NCBI GenBank assembly: GCA_009774655.1
Contig: VSOD01000004.1
Location: 1 to 34,846 of the forward strand
Length of the DNA stretch: 34,846 nt
Source of the DNA: Lachnospiraceae bacterium
GTDB lineage: Bacteria; Bacillota_A; Clostridia; Lachnospirales; Lachnospiraceae
Direction of reading: 5' to 3'
Below the pieces are notes generated by a model. That model had not been told where the DNA came from. It worked only from the letters and a program-made list of their open reading frames with translations, and made no database searches. Of the stretch, positions 15,983 to 22,317 are shown piece after piece; the stretch's first letter is position 1; every line of letters starts with the position of its first letter. A program made the position numbers and the translations under genes.

Positions 15983-16007
15983 GCCCGCTCGATTGCAGTA
16001 ACAATCC
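15977..16007 (-). promoter_or_regulatory. RAT (ribonucleic antiterminator) for LicT
   Basis: The minus strand reads GGATTGTTACTG, a variable apical part, then GGGCAAAACC, closely matching the LicT/SacY-type RAT consensus. It lies about 20 nt after the predicted transcription start and overlaps the terminator by its AAAACC arm. Its place upstream of licT itself implies autoregulation of licT-EIIA-nagE. Confidence 0.93.
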
Positions 16008-16034
16008 AAATGATTGAATTCTTTTGATGTTACG

Positions 16035-16063
16035 ATTATAGCAACCTGCACAACCAAAGTCAA
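16035..16063 (-). promoter_or_regulatory. licT-EIIA-nagE promoter
   Basis: Minus-strand TTGACT (16063-16058), a 17-bp spacer and a perfect TATAAT (16040-16035). It is strong and near consensus, as expected for an operon controlled by antitermination after initiation. Confidence 0.88.
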
Positions 16064-16222
16064 TAGCTTTTCTGGAGATATTTGTCAGTTCGTCAGATGT
16101 GTGCATTTTAGTGGGTCATGTTTTGTATATTTTATATATATTTTAAGGTTCTTATTGGCTCTTTATTTGTCATGCAGTGTTTTTTATTTGCACAATAAGC
16201 ACAGTGCGCCGCTTTTTACTAT

Positions 16223-16250
16223 TTGCGAAAAATATTTTTTTATGCATAAT
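16223..16250 (+). promoter_or_regulatory. Possible promoter for the methyltransferase gene
   Basis: TTGCGA (16223-16228), a 16-bp spacer and CATAAT (16245-16250) lie about 75 bases before the ATG, in an AT-rich stretch. A moderate match; other AT-rich hexamers nearby are possible. Confidence 0.4.
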
Positions 16251-16323
16251 AAATACAGATAAAAGAGCTACTGCCGGCCGGCAGAATGGCAGCGCGGGCA
16301 AACCGCCGCAGAAAGGTAAAACA

Positions 16324-17202
16324 ATGTGGACAGCAGATGCATGGAAAGATTATGAAGTAATAGATACCTCCGGCGGGGAGAAGCTAGAGCGCTGGGGCGA
16401 TTATATCCTGGTGCGCCCCGACCCGCAGGTCATATGGGACACGCCGCGCACAGACCGGCGCTGGAAACAGCAGAACGGCCATTATCACCGCAGTTCCAAA
16501 GGCGGCGGCGAATGGGAATTCTTCCAGCTGCCCGAGGAATGGTGCATCCGATACCGGGAGCTTACTTTCCGCCTGAAACCTTTCAGTTTCAAGCACACAG
16601 GGCTTTTCCCGGAGCAGGCCGTAAACTGGGACTGGTTTTCTTCTATTATAAAAGAACGGAAAAAGGCCGGGCCGCCGGTAAAAGTACTAAATCTTTTCGC
16701 CTACACCGGCGGCGCCACCTTGGCCGCAGCCAAAGCCGGAGCCGCCGTGACCCATGTGGACGCCTCCAAAGGCATGGTCTCCTGGGCAAAAGAAAACGCC
16801 GCCGCTTCCGGTCTGACGGATGCGCCGATCCGCTGGCTTGTGGACGACTGCGTCAAATTCGTGGAGCGTGAGATCCGCCGCGGCAACACTTACGACGCCA
16901 TCATCATGGATCCCCCTTCCTATGGCCGGGGTCCCAAAGGCGAGATCTGGAAAATAGAAGAAAGCATCTTCCCCTTCCTGCGCCTGACAGCGCAGATCCT
17001 GTCGAAAGATGCCTGCTTTTTCCTGATAAATTCTTATACAACCGGACTGCAGCCGGCCGTGTTGTCCTACATGCTGCAGACCGTCATCACCCCGCAGTTC
17101 GGCGGGCATGTGGAGGCCGGTGAGATCGGCCTGCCGGTAAGTTCCAATTCCCTCATACTGCCCTGCGGCGCTTCCGGGCGCTGGACAGGTTCTTTACAGT
17201 GA
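16324..17202 (+). CDS. Class I SAM-dependent rRNA methyltransferase, RlmI/RlmK-like
   Basis: This predicted cytoplasmic methyltransferase (292 residues) resembles the COG1092 family, which methylates 23S rRNA cytosines or guanines. It has KHTGLFPEQ at 90-98, the SAM-binding NLFAYTGG (123-130) followed by VTHVDASKGMVSWAKENA, and the catalytic DPPSYGRGPKGEIW (196-209). It lacks the N-terminal PUA domain of RlmI, so its target may differ. The ATG at 16324 follows an AAAGGT site; upstream codons in the frame are AT-rich and unlike coding sequence. It converges on the repeat-protein gene with only 7 bases between the stops. Confidence 0.88.
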   Translation: MWTADAWKDYEVIDTSGGEKLERWGDYILVRPDPQVIWDTPRTDRRWKQQNGHYHRSSKGGGEWEFFQLPEEWCIRYRELTFRLKPFSFKHTGLFPEQAVNWDWFSSIIKERKKAGPPVKVLNLFAYTGGATLAAAKAGAAVTHVDASKGMVSWAKENAAASGLTDAPIRWLVDDCVKFVEREIRRGNTYDAIIMDPPSYGRGPKGEIWKIEESIFPFLRLTAQILSKDACFFLINSYTTGLQPAVLSYMLQTVITPQFGGHVEAGEIGLPVSSNSLILPCGASGRWTGSLQ

Positions 17203-17209
17203 TCAGATA

Positions 17210-18226
17210 TCAATATGACAGCATCGCAAAGAACACGATCGCAACCCAGACAAGCAGCATCACACCCATGGAAATGCCGAAGAAGATCAGGTAGGCCTTG
17301 AAGAAATTGGACTTGCTCTTCTTCTCGGTGCTGCTGAACGCCCACACAAACATCATGATGATATTCACACAGGGAATCAACATAAGCACCATTGCCAGCA
17401 CCCATTCGCTGATCTTAACCGGCTCTTCCAGCTCCATCTGGCTGTTGTTCTGGTACGGATTCTGATAAGTGTTCTGATACATATTCTGGTATGTGTTCTG
17501 ATACGGCTGCCCGCTATTGTACTGCTGATAGCCGCCATCGTAGTTCTGACCGCCCGTACCGGAGAAGGCACCGTTGTAACAGGAAACATTCTGGCCGTCC
17601 ACGCTCTGACCGCCTGCTGTCTGGCTGTTCTGGCAGCCCTGATAGCCTGTGCTCTGGCCGTTGTCATAGTATCCATGATGCCGGTAACCATTATTCGGGT
17701 AAGTACCGCCCTGACAGGGCTGTTCATTCGGATAACTGTTGTCCTGATACGACGCGGTATTCTGGTAATGGTTATTGAAGCAGGGCGCACTGCTCTGGTC
17801 TCCGTTATTGAAATATGGCGCACAGTTCCCGGCAGGCTGTGTCTGCAGCGCCTCCGCCTGATGCGCTTCGTTATGATGATCCTCGGTCATCCCGGCCGTA
17901 TCCGGCTGTTCCCCAAACCGTACATCCAGCACAGGCGTCTCCTGGCTTAAGCCGGATGCCGCTGATGATGCAGTCTGCTCCTCCTGGTCTGCGCCGGTTG
18001 CCGCTGATGATGGAGCCTGCTCTTCCTGAGCTGCGCCAGTTGCTGCTGACGATGCAATCTGCTCTTCCTGAGCTGCGCCGGTTGCCGCTGACGATGCAGC
18101 CTGCTCTTCCTGAGCTACACCGGTTGCTGCTGACGATGCAGCCTGCTCCTCTTTCCAGTTGGCGCTCTCTTCTCCCGCTGTGGTCAGTTCTTCCTTCTGT
18201 TCCGGATATAATTTATTGTCTTCCAT
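17210..18226 (-). CDS. Repeat-rich membrane protein of unknown function
   Basis: I do not recognise a named family. The 338-residue product has three parts: an acidic N-terminus with five 14-residue repeats of the type EEQAASSAATGAAQ (residues 26-95), a low-complexity Tyr/Gln/Asn/Gly-rich middle with short YQN repeats, and a C-terminal domain (about 268-338) with two membrane helices around a WAFSSTEKKSKSNFFKAYL loop. There is no signal peptide, so the long soluble part probably stays in the cytoplasm. The same C-terminal hairpin follows disordered or zinc-ribbon segments in other Lachnospiraceae proteins, as I recall. ATG at 18226 is chosen over TTG at 18232, which lies too close to the GGGG site. 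Confidence 0.75.
   Translation of the reverse strand: MEDNKLYPEQKEELTTAGEESANWKEEQAASSAATGVAQEEQAASSAATGAAQEEQIASSAATGAAQEEQAPSSAATGADQEEQTASSAASGLSQETPVLDVRFGEQPDTAGMTEDHHNEAHQAEALQTQPAGNCAPYFNNGDQSSAPCFNNHYQNTASYQDNSYPNEQPCQGGTYPNNGYRHHGYYDNGQSTGYQGCQNSQTAGGQSVDGQNVSCYNGAFSGTGGQNYDGGYQQYNSGQPYQNTYQNMYQNTYQNPYQNNSQMELEEPVKISEWVLAMVLMLIPCVNIIMMFVWAFSSTEKKSKSNFFKAYLIFFGISMGVMLLVWVAIVFFAMLSY
17942..18151 (-). repeat. Five tandem 42-bp coding repeats
   Basis: Five consecutive in-frame 42-bp units encode EEQ(A/I/T)(A/P)SSAA(T/S)G(V/A/L)(A/S/D)Q. Units 1-3 differ at few positions while units 4-5 are more diverged, suggesting recent copy-number change at one end. The unit length is a multiple of three, so gain or loss of a unit keeps the frame. 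Confidence 0.92.
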
Positions 18227-18252
18227 AGTCAAACCCCGTTCTTTCTTCTTAA

Positions 18253-18285
18253 ATAGTAAACGACATTGGAAATTTCGTTTACTAT
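18253..18285. promoter_or_regulatory. Perfect inverted repeat upstream of the repeat-protein gene
   Basis: ATAGTAAACGA (18253-18263) and TCGTTTACTAT (18275-18285) form a perfect 11-bp inverted repeat with an 11-bp centre, 27-59 bases before the start codon. A TATAGT that could be a -10 box lies in the outer arm on the minus strand. The same TCGTTTACTAT occurs again at 20214-20224. An operator is the likeliest reading. Confidence 0.6.
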
Positions 18286-18394
18286 ACCTTAAATTGCTTC
18301 TATTTTATACTTCTTTATCCTTGTCCCCATTTCTGTGACGTTCTTGCTGCCTGTATCGTCATGGATGAAAAGATCAGGTCACTGCAATATTTTA

Positions 18395-18886
18395 TCACAT
18401 AATCCCATGCCTGTGTAATATTTGTTCATAAAAAGGAAAAATTCGTGCCAGTATATTCTCTTCTGTATAAACATAGGGCACCCTGTCCGGAAAGTAAAGG
18501 TACATCCGCCGACAGTATACAACAAACAGCAACACAAAAACAGCGGCAATGATCCCCTTGATGCCTTTGACTTTTCTCCCCAGCAGATAACGACACAGGC
18601 AAAAATACACCGCTGACAGCACAATCGGAAATATGACCGGATTCAACTGCCATGCCATCCCCCACCTGCCAGTCACAAAACAGAATGTTGCCCTGCTGAC
18701 GCCGCATCCCGGGCAGGGAAACCCGCAGAAGATGACCAGCGGGCAAAAGGCATGGAAGATCAGGTTGACCGCCACCGCATACAACAGCACCATGACTGCT
18801 GCCACACCGTACTCCTTTGCATCTGCGATGATGCGAAGGCTGACTGCGTTAATATATTTTTTCAAATCGGCTCCGTGTACTGGCAT
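18395..18886 (-). CDS. DUF2752 family membrane protein
   Basis: Function unknown. The 163-residue product has the DUF2752 signature: CPLVIFCGFPCPGCGVSRA (C48, C54, C58, C61) at the end of the first membrane helix, followed by WQLNPVIFP. Three or four membrane segments are visible. The cysteine cluster suggests metal or redox chemistry at the membrane face, but no activity is known to me. It is 84 bases downstream of the TraX-family gene in the same direction and could be co-transcribed with it. Confidence 0.85.
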   Translation of the reverse strand: MPVHGADLKKYINAVSLRIIADAKEYGVAAVMVLLYAVAVNLIFHAFCPLVIFCGFPCPGCGVSRATFCFVTGRWGMAWQLNPVIFPIVLSAVYFCLCRYLLGRKVKGIKGIIAAVFVLLFVVYCRRMYLYFPDRVPYVYTEENILARIFPFYEQILHRHGIM

Positions 18887-18970
18887 GCTCTATCAACTTT
18901 CCCTTTTTATCCTGTGCCGCCCCTTATACCCGAAGTCCCGCTCCGGTCATAAACAAACTCCATGATACCT

Positions 18971-19873
18971 TTATATCCGGCCGGAAATCATCTGCGCCAC
19001 AAAATGCAGCACCAGCAGGTGTACCGGGTAGAAGCCATAACAGACTGCTTTCGGCAGCTGACGGCCTTTTCGTCCATTATACAGGACGATCGGTATAAAT
19101 GCAAAGAGACCGTACATCTCCCTCATGGAAAAACGGAACAAATATGACAGCGTATAGCTGTCCTTGTACTTAAGACAATTCGCACCCCATGTGCCAAACA
19201 GCATCACACAGCCTGCCGCCGCCACCTGCACGGGCAGACTCTTCTCTCTGGTCCGGTAAAAAGCAAAGATCAGCAGCACGCCCATAAACTGATAGTCTGT
19301 CCGCAGTTCGCAGGCCGCCAGACACCCCAGCAAAACCGCCGCTATAGCCGCCACGTATAAAACCACTCCCGCCACGCTCGTTATCGTTCCGCGCCCGCGC
19401 GAATCGACAGACATCCGCAGGCCGTCAGCCTTTTGTTCCGCCCACGCAAAGACTGTCAGAACAAGCACCCCGATCAACAGCGTAAAGAAAACATTTTGAC
19501 TTTCCTTGTTAAAACACACCTCCGAGAAGGCCAGATCAAAGGGTATCTCCGACACAAACGCAAAAATACCCAGCCGCAGCAGATATGCCTTCCTGCTTTT
19601 CGTGTGCTGAAATCCTTCCACGGCCAGATACGCAAACAAAATAAACGCGATCCTGCCCACTGCCCTTCCCGCGGCATAGATCCTTTCCTCATTCCCGACC
19701 ACATATCCCGCCGTCTGCAGCTGCCGCACCAATGTGTAATAGACTACCGCAAAAAAATGATCGATGAACATTGTTATGTAGGCGATGTTTTTCAGCACTG
19801 CATTGCTGAGCATTCCTGTTTTTTCTTTTTCCATGGCTCCACTTTGCTTCCGGCGCTGCTGTGCCTTCCGCAT
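18971..19873 (-). CDS. TraX family membrane protein
   Basis: A polytopic membrane protein of 300 residues. Motifs of the TraX family are present: LKNIAYITMFIDH (27-39), GRIAFILFAYLAVEGFQHT, the SRKAYLLRLGIFAFVSEIPF stretch, NVFFTLLIG, and the C-terminal GFYPVHLLVLH. TraX of F plasmid acetylates pilin, but chromosomal Firmicutes homologues are common and are not tied to conjugation; here no transfer genes are near. Its acyltransferase activity is inferred at best. The start could also be the ATG at 19834; neither has a convincing ribosome binding site. Confidence 0.85.
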   Translation of the reverse strand: MRKAQQRRKQSGAMEKEKTGMLSNAVLKNIAYITMFIDHFFAVVYYTLVRQLQTAGYVVGNEERIYAAGRAVGRIAFILFAYLAVEGFQHTKSRKAYLLRLGIFAFVSEIPFDLAFSEVCFNKESQNVFFTLLIGVLVLTVFAWAEQKADGLRMSVDSRGRGTITSVAGVVLYVAAIAAVLLGCLAACELRTDYQFMGVLLIFAFYRTREKSLPVQVAAAGCVMLFGTWGANCLKYKDSYTLSYLFRFSMREMYGLFAFIPIVLYNGRKGRQLPKAVCYGFYPVHLLVLHFVAQMISGRI

Positions 19874-19886
19874 CCTTGTCTTTCTC

Positions 19887-19942
19887 TTTGATCTTTACTT
19901 CTTAATCTTCTCTTTTTGATCTTTCCTTTTTAATCTTTCTTT
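19887..19942. repeat. Two 28-bp polypyrimidine direct repeats
   Basis: Two adjacent units starting TTTGATCTTT, with a period of 28 bp and a few mismatches, lie immediately 5' of the TraX-family gene. On the transcribed strand the leader is almost purely A and G. Copy-number variation here would change the 5' untranslated region length. Confidence 0.7.
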
Positions 19943-20168
19943 TTCTGCCCTCTTTACTATCCTACTACAAAATCGCCCGGAGGTAAAATGTTTCGGATAC
20001 CTGCGCGGACAACAAATTCTGCCAAAAGTCTTTTCATGAAAATACACAATACAATATCTGGTATTTTTTCAGCCAGATCTTCTATTTTCAAACTATATAT
20101 GGATTTTCTCTCTTTCTTCATCCACAGTTTTGTTCCGATTTTTCTACACTTTATATACTACAAAACAT

Positions 20169-20197
20169 TTGTAATTCATTTGCAGTCATGGTATAAA
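20169..20197 (+). promoter_or_regulatory. Promoter of the PD-(D/E)XK-like gene
   Basis: TTGTAA (20169-20174), a 17-bp spacer and TATAAA (20192-20197). The transcript would start near 20204, just before the TCGTTTACTAT element. Confidence 0.55.
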
Positions 20198-20213
20198 AGT
20201 AGTATCTGTTATG

Positions 20214-20224
20214 TCGTTTACTAT
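20214..20224 (+). promoter_or_regulatory. TCGTTTACTAT element, second copy
   Basis: This 11-mer is identical to the right arm of the inverted repeat at 18275-18285 and the match extends to the next A and most following bases. It lies 10-20 bases after the predicted start of transcription, where a repressor could block elongation. No second arm is evident here. Confidence 0.4.
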
Positions 20225-20277
20225 ATCTTTTGACATATCTCACGGTCTTTAGACCGCTCTTTCAGGAAAGGTCTCTT

Positions 20278-21123
20278 ATGCGTCAATCTAAAAAAACAGC
20301 AAATGTCAACTGGCACGAAGCCGCAGCCTGTGCGCTTCAGATCGATCTTAAAAACTATGCCGACTCTCTGGAATATATGACAGAATATCCTCTCGGCAAG
20401 GGCAGTTACCGCATCGACATTCTCGTTATCAGGAAATTAACCCGGCAGATGATCCCTGCCACGATAGCCTGCCTTTTTAAAACCTTTAATCTGTTTGAAG
20501 TTAAGGGAATCGGCTCTTCGGCCGGTATCGACTCCTACTATAAGACCATCGGCTATGCCGGTCTGCTGATCGACCAGATCGGCAACAAAAACCAGTATTC
20601 CGGCCTTGATGTCAGTCTGACTCATCTCAGCTGCCATTATCCGCGCAAGCTGATAAGACATTTGCAGCAGGAACGGAAAATAAAGGTTGAAAAATTTTCT
20701 CCGGGAGTATATCATATCAATAAAGAGACGTTTCATACACAGATTATCGTCACGAGCCAGCTGCCGCCGGAAGAATATCTATATCTTCACTGTCTCACCA
20801 ACAGGCTGCTGGATCACGGCCTTATCAACCGGCTGACAGACGATTACAGTCTCCATCAGGAGCAGGATATCTATATCCGGTATATGAACCAGTTAACCAC
20901 CGCCAACCGAAACAAGAAAGGAGATACCCCTATGGTCTGTGAAGGAATCCTGAACCTGTGCGGCACCAGTTCTGAGGAAATCATCGAACGCACCCGGAAA
21001 GAAGAGGCCGAGTATTACCTGCCCAAGATCGACAGCCTGTCTACACAGATTGCCTATTTGAAATCTTTGCTGGAGCAGCACAATATCCCGTTCCAGCTCG
21101 ACCCCGAAACCGACCGGCCTTGA
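20278..21123 (+). CDS. PD-(D/E)XK nuclease-like protein
   Basis: The 281-residue product starts MRQSKKTANVNWHEAAACAL. Its first 100 residues fit the PD-(D/E)XK fold: E14 in the first helix, YRIDILVI with D47, and FNLFEVKG with E74-V75-K76. This arrangement is shared by Rpn/YhgA-like and transposase-associated nucleases. The C-terminal part ends in a Leu-rich segment (DSLSTQIAYLKSLLEQHNI) that could be a coiled coil. The start is fixed by an AGGAAAGG site at 20264-20271. It has its own promoter and a bidirectional terminator, so it stands alone. Role unknown; homologues in Lachnospiraceae are, from memory, often multi-copy. Confidence 0.65.
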   Translation: MRQSKKTANVNWHEAAACALQIDLKNYADSLEYMTEYPLGKGSYRIDILVIRKLTRQMIPATIACLFKTFNLFEVKGIGSSAGIDSYYKTIGYAGLLIDQIGNKNQYSGLDVSLTHLSCHYPRKLIRHLQQERKIKVEKFSPGVYHINKETFHTQIIVTSQLPPEEYLYLHCLTNRLLDHGLINRLTDDYSLHQEQDIYIRYMNQLTTANRNKKGDTPMVCEGILNLCGTSSEEIIERTRKEEAEYYLPKIDSLSTQIAYLKSLLEQHNIPFQLDPETDRP

Positions 21124-21175
21124 ACTGCCGGCCGCTGATGCCGCCTGCCTGATCACACAGGGATAAGACACGCAA

Positions 21176-21215
21176 ATACCCTCCGGCTCCCATGATCCTA
21201 TGGGCCGGAGGGTAT
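21176..21215. terminator. Bidirectional terminator
   Basis: A perfect 12-bp inverted repeat, ATACCCTCCGGC (21176-21187) with GCCGGAGGGTAT (21204-21215), lies between two convergent genes. The T-rich tails are short on both sides, but the stem is strong and the position fits. Confidence 0.75.
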
Positions 21216-21229
21216 ACTTAATTTATTGC

Positions 21230-22063
21230 TCAGATCCTGACATCTACCGGATGATACAGAATTCTGCGGCCATCCGTTTCAACCAGCGCCTGTCCGCCTG
21301 CATTCTGCGCTTTCTCATCATCAGCGCCCTGCACCGGACTGCCCGGCTCGCCTGCCGCCGCATATTCTGCCGCGCCTGTCTCGTCCTGCCGTCCTGTCTC
21401 ACCGCTCTTCCCGGTCTCTTCCTCTTTACGGTCAGTATCTTTCTTCTCCGATTCCGTTGCCTCCTGCACGATTTCATTGGCTTTGTTCAGGGAATCCATT
21501 TGAGAAGCCGTAGCCTTTTCGGCCAGTGCATTCGTCTCGGCCAGCTCCTCTTCCTTGGCCGCCGTTGCATCTCCCGGTCCTCCCTTATCGCGCTTGATCT
21601 CCGACTCCAGAATACCGGCCCGGTTCTGCGCATGTCTGGCCGTACTGCCATGTACTCCCGCCTGTTTCATCGAAGCGTCGGCGGAGATCATCGCCTCCAT
21701 ACTGCCTGCCGAAAACCCTGCATTCTGCTCCTGCTTCTGTTGCACTTTCCTGCCCGGATTCAGAACATCGTCCTCAGAAGCCTTCTCTTCCTTCTTTCTG
21801 GCCTCTTCTCTCCTGACCTCCATCTGATGCTGTCGAAGCTGCATCTGCAGTTCGCTGATCTTCTTCTGCAGCTCCTGCCGCTTCTTCATCTTCACCTCCG
21901 GCGGCATCTCCTGATTCGATGACAGCTCCTTCATCTGCTTCTGCAGATTTTCAATCTGTTTCTGCAGACCTTTACTGACTTCATCCATTGGTTCGCCCAT
22001 ACCCGGCGACATCCCCGTGCCTTTAACCTGCATATCCGAGCCGCCTGTCCCGCTTACTCTCAT
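21230..22063 (-). CDS. FlxA-like coiled-coil protein
   Basis: The 277-residue product matches the FlxA-like family in its first third: GLQKQIENLQKQMKELSSN, then PPEVKMKKRQELQKKISELQ and MQLRQHQMEVRREEARKKEE, a strong coiled coil at about 28-100. The rest is hydrophilic, Ala/Glu/Gly-rich and probably disordered. There is no signal peptide or membrane helix, so it is likely cytoplasmic. In E. coli flxA is in the flagellar regulon; no flagellar gene and no sigma-28 promoter is visible here, so that link is not supported. A strong AAGGAGG precedes the ATG. It lies downstream of the two-component genes, with a candidate regulator site at 22188-22218. Confidence 0.75.
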   Translation of the reverse strand: MRVSGTGGSDMQVKGTGMSPGMGEPMDEVSKGLQKQIENLQKQMKELSSNQEMPPEVKMKKRQELQKKISELQMQLRQHQMEVRREEARKKEEKASEDDVLNPGRKVQQKQEQNAGFSAGSMEAMISADASMKQAGVHGSTARHAQNRAGILESEIKRDKGGPGDATAAKEEELAETNALAEKATASQMDSLNKANEIVQEATESEKKDTDRKEEETGKSGETGRQDETGAAEYAAAGEPGSPVQGADDEKAQNAGGQALVETDGRRILYHPVDVRI

Positions 22064-22187
22064 TGCTGTATCCTCCTTTTTGACTGCCTTTCTTTCGTCA
22101 GCGTCCCTGCCGTTTCCGGTACAGACACTTTAATGAAAAATCTTTTCAATCTTTATTTCGGTCCTTCCTTTGTAACATTAAAGCGCA

Positions 22188-22218
22188 ATGTTGTGAAATA
22201 ACTTTATGATGGTGTGAA
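22188..22218 (-). promoter_or_regulatory. Candidate LytTR-type direct repeat
   Basis: ATGTTGTGAA (22188-22197) and ATGGTGTGAA (22209-22218) are direct repeats starting 21 bp apart, two helical turns, the geometry used by LytTR regulators. The minus strand then has TGTTACAAA (TG-extended -10-like, 22175-22168) leading into the FlxA-like gene. The 12-mer AATGTTGTGAAA recurs at 24562-24573 upstream of the LytTR gene. Confidence 0.5.
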
Positions 22219-22317
22219 CGAATACGGTTCCGCTTTCCTACGGTCAGTGCATGTACGATCATCGCAGTAAACACGCAGACCGTTCTGAACCCTTACGGCA
22301 TTACCGGACCTGTAACA

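Larger units (their letters stand above)
15890..16323. other. Gene-free interval between licT and the methyltransferase gene
   Basis: The left part carries the licT promoter, RAT and terminator on the minus strand. The right part (16064-16323) is AT-rich and contains only a candidate plus-strand promoter (16223-16250). I see no gene in it; an open frame that begins at 16177 simply runs into the methyltransferase. Confidence 0.8.
19874..20277. other. Gene-free divergent interval between traX-like and PD-(D/E)XK genes
   Basis: This AT-rich stretch of about 400 bases contains a polypurine/polypyrimidine tandem repeat next to the TraX gene (19887-19942), a plus-strand promoter (20169-20197) and a TCGTTTACTAT element (20214-20224). 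A short frame at 19988-20233 has a GGAGG in front but looks non-coding. Confidence 0.7.

Noticed and set aside
18971..19873. TraX as evidence of an integrated conjugative element
   Set aside because: No relaxase, coupling protein, integrase or attachment site is nearby, and TraX-family genes are common on Firmicutes chromosomes.
19988..20233. 81-codon plus-strand frame with GGAGG four bases before the ATG
   Set aside because: The composition is AT-rich and low-complexity, the predicted protein has no recognisable domain, and it runs through the promoter of the next gene.
22064..22186. Sigma-28 flagellar promoter for the FlxA-like gene
   Set aside because: No TAAA-N15-GCCGAT-like pattern is present upstream, and there are no flagellar genes in the window.
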